Both the position numbers and the translations under genes were made by a program. From Gordonia sp. PP30 (GTDB taxonomy: Bacteria; Actinomycetota; Actinomycetes; Mycobacteriales; Mycobacteriaceae): DNA of 64,000 nucleotides. The DNA lies in NCBI RefSeq assembly GCF_023100845.1, contig NZ_CP095864.1, positions 2,976,001 through 3,040,000 of the forward strand, given 5' to 3'. Under the pieces are notes generated by a model. That model made no database searches, was not told where the DNA came from, and worked only from the letters and a program-made list of their open reading frames with translations. Every line of letters starts with the position of its first letter. The first letter of the stretch is position 1. Of this stretch, positions 1 through 9,100 are shown one piece after another.

Positions 1-1232
1 TCTGGCGCCGTCTCGACGAGGTCGGCCTGGACACCACCGAGGCCTGCGGCGACTGCCCGCGCGGCATGCTCGGCTCCCCGCTTGCCGGTCTGTCGGTGAA
101 CGAGGTGATCGACGGCACCCCGGCGATCCAGGAGATCAAGCGCCGCTACATCGGTGACCCGCGATTCTCCAACCTCCCGCGCAAGTTCAAGACGGCCATC
201 TCCGGGCAGCAGGACGTGGTGCACGAGATCAACGACGTGTCGTTCGTCGGCGTCGTGCACCCCGAACACGGTCCGGGCTTCGACCTGTGGGTAGGCGGTG
301 GCCTCTCGACCAACCCGATGCTGGCGCAGCGCCTCGGCGCGTGGGTGCCGCTCGACGAGGTGCCCGACGTCTGGGAGGGCGTCATCTCGATCTTCCGCGA
401 CTACGGCTACCGCCGGCTGCGTTCCAAGGCGCGCCTGAAGTTCCTGCTGAAGGACTGGGGGCCCGAGAAGTTCCGCGAGGTCCTCGAAACGGAGTACCTC
501 AAGCGTCCGCTGATCGATGGTCCCGCTCCCGAGCGGCCGACGCAGCCGATCGACCACGTCGGTATCACCGCCCAGACCAACGGCCGCTTCGCGGTCGGCT
601 TCTCGGCGGTCTCCGGACGGCTCTCCGATACGGCGCTGTTCGCCATCGCCGACGCCGTGGAGCGCGCCGGCTCGGACTCCATCCGGCTGACGCCGTACCA
701 GAAGCTCGTGGTCGTGAACGTGCCCGAGGACAAGATCGCCGGGCTCGAAGCCGACCTGGAGGCCGTCGGGCTCACCGCGCGTCCGTCGCGCTGGCGCCGC
801 AACCTGATCGCCTGCACCGGCCTGGAGTACTGCAAGCTCAGCTTCACCGAGACCCGCAGCCGCAGCCAGGCGCTGGTCCCGGAGATGGAGCAGCGTCTCG
901 CCGAACTCAACGAGCAGCTCGACGTGCCGATCACGATCAACTTCAACGGCTGCCCCAACTCCTGCGCGCGCGTGCAGGTGGCCGACATCGGCCTCAAAGG
1001 CCAGTTGATCGACGACGGCGACGGCCATCCGGTCGAGGGTTTCCAGGTCCACCTGGGCGGCTCCCTCGGCTTCGACAGCGGGTTCGGCCGTAAGCTGCGC
1101 CAGCACAAGATCTACGCCGACGACTCGATCGACTACATCGAGCGTCTGGTCCGGAACTTCATCGCCGGCCGCACCGAGGGCGAGCGCTTCGCCGAATGGG
1201 CCGCTCGCGCCGACGACGCCGAGTTGCAGTGA
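1..1232 (+). CDS. nirA: Ferredoxin-dependent sulfite reductase, 5' end outside window
   Basis: Siroheme and [4Fe-4S] enzyme that reduces sulfite to sulfide with six electrons from ferredoxin, in the cytoplasm. The reading frame is open from base 3, so the gene enters from the left and the first in-window Met at 66 is not the true start. Cluster ligands are visible as CTGLEYC (C-x5-C) and NGCPNSC (C-x3-C), the siroheme/iron-sulfur signature of the nitrite/sulfite reductase family. About 410 residues of a family of roughly 550-570 are present. It lies 3 bases before cysH and is evidently cotranscribed with the rest of the sulfate reduction genes. Nitrite reductase is the family alternative, but the cysH/cysD/cysN context favours sulfite. 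Confidence 0.93.
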   Translation, partial: WRRLDEVGLDTTEACGDCPRGMLGSPLAGLSVNEVIDGTPAIQEIKRRYIGDPRFSNLPRKFKTAISGQQDVVHEINDVSFVGVVHPEHGPGFDLWVGGGLSTNPMLAQRLGAWVPLDEVPDVWEGVISIFRDYGYRRLRSKARLKFLLKDWGPEKFREVLETEYLKRPLIDGPAPERPTQPIDHVGITAQTNGRFAVGFSAVSGRLSDTALFAIADAVERAGSDSIRLTPYQKLVVVNVPEDKIAGLEADLEAVGLTARPSRWRRNLIACTGLEYCKLSFTETRSRSQALVPEMEQRLAELNEQLDVPITINFNGCPNSCARVQVADIGLKGQLIDDGDGHPVEGFQVHLGGSLGFDSGFGRKLRQHKIYADDSIDYIERLVRNFIAGRTEGERFAEWAARADDAELQ

Positions 1233-1235
1233 GAG

Positions 1236-2006
1236 ATGAGTGACATGACCACCACCTTGGAACACGCTCACCTGCGGGAGATCGCCGAGGACGGCGCCCG
1301 CAGGCTCGGCCCGGACGCCACCGCGGACGAGCTGCTGGCCTGGACCGCCGACACCTTCGGCACCGACTTCATCATCGCGGCCAACATGCAGGACGCGGTC
1401 CTGATCGACGTCGCCAGCAAGGCCATCCAGGCGAGCCGTGTCGATTCGGCCCGCTCGCAAGCTCGCGGCGCCGGGCACGGCGAGAAGCTGAAGGTCCTCT
1501 TCCTGGACACCGGCTACCACTTCGTGGAGACCATCGGCACGCGCGACGCCGTGGTCAGCGTCTACGACCTCGACCTGGTCAACGTCGAACCGGAACAGAC
1601 CGTCGCGCAGCAGGATTCGCTGCTCGGCAAGGACCTGTTCGCCCGCGATCCCGCCGAATGCTGCCGCCTGCGCAAGGTGGTGCCGCTGAAGGCGTCACTG
1701 GCCCCCTATCGCGCCTGGGTCACCGGTATCCGCCGGGTCGAGGCCCCCACGCGCGCCAACGCACCGCTCATCTCCTTCGACGAGGGTTTCGGTCTGGTCA
1801 AGATCAATCCCCTCGCCGCCTGGACCGATGAGCAGTTCCAGGACTACATCGACGCGAACGGTGTCCTGGTCAATCCGCTGGTGGACGACGGCTATCCGTC
1901 GATCGGGTGCGAACCGTGCACCGCCAAACCAGCCCCCGGAGCAGATCCGCGCAGCGGCCGTTGGGCCGGCAGCGCCAAGACAGAATGCGGGTTGCACGTC
2001 TCATGA
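1236..2006 (+). CDS. cysH: Adenosine 5'-phosphosulfate (APS) reductase
   Basis: Reduces APS to sulfite and AMP using thioredoxin. It is 256 residues with the iron-sulfur signature of actinobacterial APS reductases: Cys142-Cys143 (ECCRLRK), Cys225 and Cys228 (GCEPC), and the catalytic Cys251 in the C-terminal ECGLH. The paired CC and CxxC indicate APS rather than PAPS as substrate. Residues 67-82 (rich in S, R, A and G) sit between DVASKA and the conserved KVLFLDTGYHF and look like an in-frame insertion derived from a genomic repeat. The gene starts 3 bases after nirA and its TGA overlaps the ATG of cysD (ATGA), so it is translationally coupled. Confidence 0.95.
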   Translation: MSDMTTTLEHAHLREIAEDGARRLGPDATADELLAWTADTFGTDFIIAANMQDAVLIDVASKAIQASRVDSARSQARGAGHGEKLKVLFLDTGYHFVETIGTRDAVVSVYDLDLVNVEPEQTVAQQDSLLGKDLFARDPAECCRLRKVVPLKASLAPYRAWVTGIRRVEAPTRANAPLISFDEGFGLVKINPLAAWTDEQFQDYIDANGVLVNPLVDDGYPSIGCEPCTAKPAPGADPRSGRWAGSAKTECGLHVS

Positions 2007-2974
2007 GCATCACCACCGAAACCACGTCCGACGGCCGTCCCCTGAGCCCCGTCGCAGGGCGGTCCCTGAGCCCCGCCGAAGGGTCCTTCACCACGCTCGA
2101 CGCCCTCGAGTCCGAGTCGATCCACGTCTTCCGCGAGGTGGCCGGCGAGTTCGAGCGCCCGGTGATCCTGTTCTCCGGCGGCAAGGACTCCACCCTCCTG
2201 CTGCACCTGGCGCTCAAGGCCTTCTGGCCCGCTCCGCTGCCGTTCGCACTGCTGCACGTCGACACCGGGCACAACCTGCCGGAGATCATCAAGTTCCGCG
2301 ACGAGATCGTCGAGCGGCACAACCTGCGGCTGCACGTCGCCAAGGTCGAGGACTACCTGGACGACGGCCGCCTCACCGAGCGCCCGGACGGCATTCGGAA
2401 TCCGCTGCAGACCATCCCGCTGCTCGATGCGATCACCGAGAACCGGTTCGACGCCGTCTTCGGCGGCGCCCGCCGTGACGAGGAGCGCGCCCGCGCCAAG
2501 GAGCGGATCTTCTCGCTGCGCAACGCGTTCGGCCAGTGGGACCCGAAGCGGCAGCGCCCCGAGCTGTGGAACCTGTACAACGGCCGCCACGCCCCGGGCG
2601 AGCACGTCCGCGTGTTCCCGCTGAGCAACTGGACCGAGCTCGACGTGTGGCGCTACATCGCCCGCGAGCAGGTGCTGCTGGCGCCGCTCTACTACGCGCA
2701 CGAGCGCGAGGTGTACCAGCGGGACGGCATGTGGATGACCTCCGGCCCGTGGGGCGGCCCCCGCGAGGACGAGAGCGTGCAGACCCGGATGGTGCGCTAC
2801 CGCACCGTCGGCGACGGCTCCACGACCGGCGCGGTGCTGTCCGACGCCGCCGACAACGAGGCCGTCCTGGCCGAGGTCGCCGCGTCCCGGCTGACCGAGC
2901 GCGGCGCCACCCGCGGCGACGACCGCGTCTCCGAGGCCGCGATGGAAGACCGCAAGCGCGAAGGATACTTCTGA
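2003..2974 (+). CDS. cysD: Sulfate adenylyltransferase subunit 2
   Basis: Small catalytic subunit of ATP sulfurylase, which makes APS from sulfate and ATP together with the CysN GTPase. It has 323 residues, with the PP-loop SGGKDS at residues 58-63 and the downstream GGARRDEE motif typical of the family. The start was taken at the ATG overlapping the cysH stop; an in-frame upstream extension exists but runs over the cysH C-terminus. Residues 12-27 (LSP-containing, two 8-residue units) come from a 24-bp tandem repeat at about 2040-2087 and extend the N-terminus beyond usual CysD. The end overlaps the cysN start by one base. Confidence 0.95.
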   Translation: MSITTETTSDGRPLSPVAGRSLSPAEGSFTTLDALESESIHVFREVAGEFERPVILFSGGKDSTLLLHLALKAFWPAPLPFALLHVDTGHNLPEIIKFRDEIVERHNLRLHVAKVEDYLDDGRLTERPDGIRNPLQTIPLLDAITENRFDAVFGGARRDEERARAKERIFSLRNAFGQWDPKRQRPELWNLYNGRHAPGEHVRVFPLSNWTELDVWRYIAREQVLLAPLYYAHEREVYQRDGMWMTSGPWGGPREDESVQTRMVRYRTVGDGSTTGAVLSDAADNEAVLAEVAASRLTERGATRGDDRVSEAAMEDRKREGYF

Positions 2975-4290
2975 TGACCGCTCCCACCCTCACCGACGGC
3001 GGGGATCTGCTCCGCATCGCCACCGCCGGCTCGGTGGACGACGGCAAGTCGACCCTCGTCGGCCGCCTGCTGTTCGACACCAAGTCGGTGCTCGCCGATC
3101 AGATCGATGCCGTCACCAAGGCGTCGGTCGACCGCGGCATGGACACGCCCGACCTGTCGCTGCTGGTCGACGGCCTGCGCGCCGAGCGCGAGCAGGGCAT
3201 CACGATCGACGTCGCCTACCGCTACTTCGCCACCCCGGCGCGCAGCTTCGTGCTCGCCGACACCCCGGGCCACGTGCAGTACACCCGCAACACGGTCTCC
3301 GGCGCGTCCACCGCGCAGCTGGTGATCCTGCTGGTCGACGCGCGCAGCGGCGTCGTCGCGCAGACGCGCAGGCACGCCGCGGTGATGGCGCTGCTGGGCG
3401 TCCCGCGGCTGGTGCTGGCGGTCAACAAGATCGACCTGGTCGACGACGCCGAGGCCGTCTTCGCACGGATCTCCGAGGAGTTCAACGCGATCACCCGCTC
3501 GCTCGGCTACACCGACGAGCAGGTGCTGGAGATCCCGGTGTCGGCGCTGCACGGCGACAACGTCGCCCGGCGCAGCGACAGCACGCCCTGGTACGACGGC
3601 CCCACGCTGATCGAGCATCTGGAGACCGTGCCGAACGAGCCCGACCGCCGCGAGGTGGGTCTGCGCTTCCCGGTGCAGTACGTGATCCGTCCGCGCACCG
3701 CCGAGTACCCGGACTACCGCGGCTATGCCGGCCAGGTGGCGGCGGGAACCGTGCACGTCGGCGACGAGATCGTCGTGCAGCCGTCCGGTCAGCGGTCCAC
3801 GGTCGCCAAGATCGACACCCCCGACGGCGAGCTGCCGTCCGCGCACACCGGACGCAGCGTCACCCTGCTGCTGACCGACGACATCGACATCTCGCGCGGC
3901 GACCTGATCGCCGCCGTCGGCGACGCCCCGGAGCCCGCGCAGCAGTTCACCGCGACCGTGTGCTGGCTCGGCGACAAGCCGCTGCGGCCCGGTGCACGAC
4001 TGCTGTGCAAGCACGGCACCAAGACCACGCCGGTGATCATCGGCGGCCTGGAAACCCTGTTCGACGAGCAGGAACTCGCGCTGCTGCCCGATCCGGAGAC
4101 CGTCGAACTGAACCAGATCGGCCGCATCTCGCTGACCACGGCAGAGCCGATCGCCGCCGACGACTACCAGGTGAACCGCGAGACCGGCAGCTTCCTGCTG
4201 ATCGATCCGCAGGGCGGCAACACCCTCGGCGCGGGCCTCATCGGCGACGCCCTGGAAGCGCTGCACCTGTCGTCACCGGCGCCGGCCTGA
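2974..4290 (+). CDS. cysN: Sulfate adenylyltransferase subunit 1 (GTPase)
   Basis: EF-Tu-like GTPase that drives APS synthesis by CysD. It has 438 residues. G1 is GSVDDGKST (19-27), G3 is DTPGH (96-100) and G4 is NKID (151-154), followed by EF-Tu-like beta-barrel domains. The length stops after the barrel domains, so this is CysN alone and not the CysN-CysC fusion found in some mycobacteria; no APS kinase gene is seen in the window. The ATG at 2974 shares its first base with the cysD TGA, and a longer in-frame upstream extension was rejected because it overlaps cysD. Confidence 0.94.
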   Translation: MTAPTLTDGGDLLRIATAGSVDDGKSTLVGRLLFDTKSVLADQIDAVTKASVDRGMDTPDLSLLVDGLRAEREQGITIDVAYRYFATPARSFVLADTPGHVQYTRNTVSGASTAQLVILLVDARSGVVAQTRRHAAVMALLGVPRLVLAVNKIDLVDDAEAVFARISEEFNAITRSLGYTDEQVLEIPVSALHGDNVARRSDSTPWYDGPTLIEHLETVPNEPDRREVGLRFPVQYVIRPRTAEYPDYRGYAGQVAAGTVHVGDEIVVQPSGQRSTVAKIDTPDGELPSAHTGRSVTLLLTDDIDISRGDLIAAVGDAPEPAQQFTATVCWLGDKPLRPGARLLCKHGTKTTPVIIGGLETLFDEQELALLPDPETVELNQIGRISLTTAEPIAADDYQVNRETGSFLLIDPQGGNTLGAGLIGDALEALHLSSPAPA

Positions 4291-4301
4291 TGGCGTCCGG
4301 C

Positions 4302-4369
4302 GTGTCGCGGGTCCTGTTGCGTGTCGCGCGTCCTGTGGGACCCGCGACATGAGAATGGACCCGCGACAC
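4302..4369. repeat. Nested inverted repeats after cysN
   Basis: Two copies of GTGTCGCG[G/C]GTCC (4302-4314, 4321-4333) are followed by two inverted copies, GGACCCGCGACA (4338-4349) and GGACCCGCGACAC (4357-4369). They can fold as an inner 12-bp stem with one mismatch and an outer 13-bp perfect stem. They fill the gap between cysN and the chelatase gene. They may be a transcript-stabilising or attenuating hairpin; there is no T-tract, so a classical terminator is not supported. Confidence 0.75.
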
Positions 4370-4390
4370 GGACGCGTGGAGGCCGGCTCG

Positions 4391-5215
4391 ATGACGCCCG
4401 ACGAGTCGGCGTCGGCCCTGCTCCTCGTCGCGCACGGCAGCCGGGACGTGCGCTTCGCGGCGACCGCACGACGCGTCGCGACCGCGGCCACCACCGCCCT
4501 GCCCGGCGTCCGCGTCGAGCTGGCGTACCTCGATTTGAACGAGCCGCTGCTGCCCGACGCCCTCAGCGCGCTGACCGGCGACGTCACGGTGGTGCCGCTG
4601 CTGTTCGGCGACGGCTATCACTCCAAGACCGACCTGCCGGAGATCCTGGACCGCGCCGCCGCGCGCAACCCCCGGCTGCGGCCGCACCAGACCCCGGTGA
4701 TCGGGGTCCACTCCCCCGTGCCCGCGCTGATCGACCGGCTCGCCGAAGCCGGCCTGCAGGCACCCTCGGCTCGGGACGGGGTGCTGATGTACGCGGTCGG
4801 CTCGTCGGACACCGGGTCGGATGCCTCGGTCCGCGCCCGCGGCCGGGAGCTGTCCCGGGCGCTCGGTGTGCCCGTGGAGACCGTCTTCGCCACCCGGCTC
4901 GGCCGCGGCGGCGCGGCGGTCCGCGAGGCCGTCGCCCGGCTCCGCGGCGCCGGGGCGTCCCGGATCGCGGCCTCTCCGCTGTTCCTCTCGGCGGGACTGC
5001 TCACCGAGCGTGTCGAACGCGTCCTCGACGACGTCGCGCCCGGTTCCCTGGTCGCCGGCCCGATCGCTGACCACCCCGCCCTGATCAATGCGATCGTGCA
5101 CCTCTACCGCGCCGATACCCGGACACCACCGTATTCTGCCCGCGAATCCAGACCATTGACGACAGCACCAGCTGGTTTCGCACCCTGGCACGATCCTTAT
5201 GACCCGCACCACTAA
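4391..5215 (+). CDS. Sirohydrochlorin chelatase (CbiX/Che1 type)
   Basis: Inserts Fe2+ (or Co2+) into sirohydrochlorin; next to nirA the iron form, giving siroheme for NirA, is the expected role. The product has 274 residues with the chelatase His in VAHGSRD (about residue 15) and the second His in GDGYHSKTD, and two tandem CbiX-like halves. The start is the ATG at 4391 preceded by GGAGG at about 4378; an in-frame ATG at 4349 lies inside the repeat and was not used. The last ~33 residues, after VHLYRAD, are P/S/T/H-rich and look unrelated to the family, as if the 3' end was replaced where the defence island begins. Confidence 0.88.
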   Translation: MTPDESASALLLVAHGSRDVRFAATARRVATAATTALPGVRVELAYLDLNEPLLPDALSALTGDVTVVPLLFGDGYHSKTDLPEILDRAAARNPRLRPHQTPVIGVHSPVPALIDRLAEAGLQAPSARDGVLMYAVGSSDTGSDASVRARGRELSRALGVPVETVFATRLGRGGAAVREAVARLRGAGASRIAASPLFLSAGLLTERVERVLDDVAPGSLVAGPIADHPALINAIVHLYRADTRTPPYSARESRPLTTAPAGFAPWHDPYDPHH

Positions 5216-5361
5216 GGTCGGCTGCGCCGCCGATAGCGCGACCCTGCACGGGGACAAGTGATCGGTCCGGGTGCCTCCGACCCGGCGGTGCCACGTCTGG
5301 ACGCAAACCTGGCGGCGACCGCGGCAACAGCTCTGGCCGCCGCTGAGCGGCGAACTGCATG
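5216..5361. other. Left junction of the defence island, no gene seen
   Basis: This 146-bp stretch separates the sulfur genes from the first island gene. I see no convincing ORF, tRNA or direct repeat that would mark an attachment site. The abnormal tail of the chelatase immediately to the left suggests the island boundary lies at about 5115-5215. Confidence 0.4.
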
Positions 5362-5844
5362 CTACCGGCGTCGCGCAGCCAGCCACATCGCAGGGTCGAT
5401 CTCCCAGGGAGTGACGTCGCGCCCCACCTCGCCGGTTGCAGCGACCGCCAGATCGGCAATCAGGGTCCACGCAGAAGCAGGATTGGCGTCGCCGCCGTGC
5501 GCCGCCAGCCATCGGAGCATCATTCGATCGGGCTTGATCAAGTGGTCATCACCCAGCAACATCCACAGATAGCCACGACGAATACCTTGCCCGCCTTCTC
5601 CCGGGATCTTGCGAAGCTCGGCGTTGAGGTCCGGGAGCCGAGTGTCACTCGACATCAACTCGACGGCTGCGGAATGCTCCGCCACGCGTTTCACGACGGG
5701 TACCACAACAGTGTTGGAGCGTGCGCCGATGCTTCACACCGCGTCGACGATTGCAGAGCTCAGGCTCGACCAGCGTTGCCCTCGCGGCTGCAGGTCGAGC
5801 TTCACCACCGCCGCCAAGTGGTCGGCCGGACCTTCAGGCACCAT
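5362..5844 (-). pseudogene. Broken HhH-like protein gene with one in-frame TGA
   Basis: Read on the minus strand from ATG 5844, the frame runs 36 codons to TGA (5734-5736) and continues in the same frame for 124 more codons to 5362. The downstream part (GTG 5706) contains the segment KIPGEGGQGIRRGY followed by IKPDRMMLRWL, which resembles the helix-hairpin-helix region (IPG-x-G ... KPDRM) of uncharacterised HhH-type proteins I recall. The upstream 36 codons have coding-like composition. A single nonsense change is the simplest explanation; alternatively the downstream 114-residue ORF is a shortened gene starting at 5706. GGGAGG directly abuts ATG 5844, closer than a normal ribosome binding site. 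Confidence 0.45.
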
Positions 5845-5994
5845 CCTCCCTATTGTGCGACATCCTCCCGCTGCTCTCCCGCCGTCCGCCGTTTGTCATC
5901 TGAACGGATGAAACATCGCCTACAAGTCTCGCGAACCAGCAAGCGCACGCGGCCGCCCGGCCTGATTGTCCGAACTGTGATCTAACGTGTGCGT

Positions 5995-6081
5995 ATGAGT
6001 GACGCTGCACCCGTGCCCGCCTTTATGTCCCGGGCCGCACTGTTTCGGCGTCTGCGCACGGAGCGTGCCGTCGCCGCGTAA
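5995..6081 (+). CDS. Possible 28-residue leader peptide upstream of hhe
   Basis: ATG 5995 opens a 28-codon ORF ending in TAA at 6079-6081, with an Arg/Ala-rich C-terminal half. TAACGT at 5983-5988 lies six bases before the ATG, the spacing expected for a -10 element with leaderless translation, but no good -35 is visible. It ends 61 bases before the helicase gene and may only mark its transcription start. I do not recognise the peptide. Confidence 0.25.
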   Translation: MSDAAPVPAFMSRAALFRRLRTERAVAA

Positions 6082-6142
6082 GCGCAGATTCGATAGCCAG
6101 CCAACGGACCCGCCCGGTCGGGCCTTCAAGACGGAACAAAGC

Positions 6143-9100
6143 ATGACGCAACCGATCCTGACACCACAGCACGACATCAGTGACGAGACCCTGTCGGTCA
6201 CCGTCACGGCACATCCCGTCGTCAATCTGGCACTGGTCCACAATGGGGTCCCGCTGGTGCCGCAGATCCAGATCCGGAACGACGGCGAGGCCGAACTCCG
6301 CGACGTCCATCTGTCGGCAGCCTTGATCGGACTCTCCAATGGAGAGCTGCCTCAGTGGTCGGCGACCGTCGACAGTCTCCGCCCCGGGGCAACGATGACC
6401 TGGGACATGCTTCACGATCTGACACCGAGCCGAACGCATCTTCATCTGCAAGCAGAGGCGTATCCCGTTGAGTTGAGCGTCGTCGTCTCGCGACCTGACG
6501 CCCCAGAACTCAGGCTCGCTTTCCCCGTGACGGTGCTGGCCCACAACGAGTGGTTCGCCGCCGACTTCTGCCTCGATTCCCTGGCCACGTTCGTCGAACC
6601 GAACGACCCTGCCATCAGTACTGTGCTGAGCGACGCCTCCGACATCCTCGAAGCCGGCACCGGCGACAGCGCCATCCAGGGCTATCAAGCCGGACCAGCG
6701 CGCGCCGGCACCATCGCCGCGGCGATCTATGAGGCGTTGGCCGCCCGCACGATCCGGTACATCGAACCACCCGCGTCGTTTGAGAACCACGGCCAGAAGA
6801 TCCGATCGCCGAAGCACGTGCTCGACGAGCGCTTCGGAACATGCCTGGATCTCGCGACGCTGTACGCATCCTGTCTGGAAGAGGCCGGTCTACACCCGAT
6901 CGTGTGGATCATCGATGGACACGCCTTCGCCGGTTTCATGCGCGACAAGGTCGCGCTACCGAACCCGGTGATGCGCGAACCGAACCAGATGGTCACCCTT
7001 GCCGAGTCAGGCCGGGCGGTGATCGTCGAGGCGGCCTTCTACGGCGGCGACAAGGCGATCACGTTCCGCGCGGCAACAGATCAGGCCAACCGCCACCTGA
7101 CTACGCCGGAGAAGCACCTCGGACTCGTCGATGTTCACGCCGCGCGCCGCGCGGGCGTCAAGCCCTTCCCTCGGCAGTCGTCGATCCATGCGGTGGAAGC
7201 AGATCGTCCGGCCGCCATCGCCCAGCCGCGGACCGCCGACCTTTCCCTCCCGGATGCACTCACTGTGGTCCGAGAAGGCGACCAGGTCCTCGATGTGACG
7301 GATGATGCGCCACCTCGAGTCAAACAGTGGAAGCGCGCGCTCCTCGACCTCAGCACTCGGAACCGCCTGCTGAATCTGCGTGCGTCACGCGAGGTCGTCT
7401 ATCTCACCGTCGACGGCAAGACGCTGGCCCAGATCGACGACCTCGTGCACGCCGGGAAGAAGATCACGCTTCGGCCCAACGACGATCTCGCCGGCATGCA
7501 GATTCTCAGCGGCGTCCGCACGGCCGCCGACCTCGAGCCCAACGATGTCGTCAGTGTGTTGACCAAGCGGAAGGAAGCCTTCGCCGCAGTGTCGTCGGAC
7601 GCCTACACGCGCACTTTCAAGCACCTGCAGCGCACCGCCCGCACCCTCGCGGAAGAGACCGGCAACGCCAACCTTTACCTCACGCTCGGATCGCTCGTTC
7701 ATCGCACCTCCAACGGCCGCGAAGCACACGCACCGTTGTTCCTGCTTCCGGTGCGGCTCGCCGGCGGAACCGGCAACGCGCGCTTCGAGGTCGTCGCCGA
7801 TACCTCGGGCATCGCCACACCCAATTACTGCCTCACCGAGTGGCTTCGGGTGGCGCACAACGTCGTGATCGATGATCTGAGCACTCCCCCCACCGACGAA
7901 TCCGGTATTGACATCGACGCTGCGCTTCGTGGAATCCGGCAGGGCCTCCTCGACAACAATCTCAGTTTCCGGATCGAGGCGACAGCCGCCGTGGCCATCT
8001 GCAAGTTCGGCACGTTCGGGATGTGGCAAGACTTGCACGAGCATTGGCCCGAATTGGAGAAGAGTCCCCTCGTCAGGCATCTGACCTACACCGCGGGCGA
8101 ATCCTTCATCGACCCCGAAGCTGCGTCGGATGCGCCGCTCGGCTCCATCGACGTCGACGAAGTCGGCGAGCCGCTTCCCGTACAGTACGACGGCTCCCAG
8201 CTCAAAGCAGTTGAGCTCGCCGCCATGGGCCGCACCTTTGTCCTGCAGGGGCCACCCGGCACCGGCAAATCGCAGACGATCACCAACCTGATCGCCCGGA
8301 ATCTGGCCGCCGGCCGAACCGTACTGTTCGTCGCTGAGAAACAAGCCGCCCTCGATGTGGTTCGAAGCCGGCTGGACAAGACCGGTCTGGCACCCTTCAC
8401 ACTCAATCTTCACGGTGCCAGCCAAACGAGCGACGGCATTCGCGAGCAGTTGAAGACGGCCCTGGAATTCACTGCGCAACACAACGATCGGACCTGGCAG
8501 TCCGAGCATGCGAAGTGGAAGATCCACCACAACCGATTGGCCGGCTACCCGAGCAAAATCCACGAGGTCAACTCGGTGGGCGACTCGCTGTGGAGGTCCG
8601 CCGACAGCGTCGCCAGAGATCCGGCGGCAGCGTTCTTCCCCCTCCCCGCCCGCTTCGTCAGCACCGCCACGCATGAACAAGCCGAGCAGGTCCGCAGTGC
8701 ACTCGTCGCCTTCGGCCGGCTCGCCACGCCGGAACTCACTAGACCAGAGAACCCGTGGGTCATCGCAACCGCCATCGACACCGCGCGGATCGACGCCGAC
8801 GCCGGCCGACTGGCCTCGGCACTGCACCGCCTCGTCAACGATCCGGTTGCCCGCGGGATCGCTGTCACTCTCGACAGCCCTCAGAAGATCGACCGGCTCG
8901 TCGGCAGGTTCGACGCCGAAGTGATCACGGTACCGGTCACCGAAACCCGGCTCGCCGAGCTGAACACTGCCGATTGGCTTCACCGTTACCAAGCCGCGCA
9001 CGCCGAGTTTGAACGTTTTCAGACGCAGACGGCCCAGTTGTCGCAGATCTTCCCCAGTAGCTTCCTGGCCGACGGCGATGCGGCCGAGCTCGCCACTACC

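Noticed and set aside
2797-4266. 489-codon minus-strand ORF
   Set aside because: Antisense of cysN, with His/Gln/Arg-rich composition.
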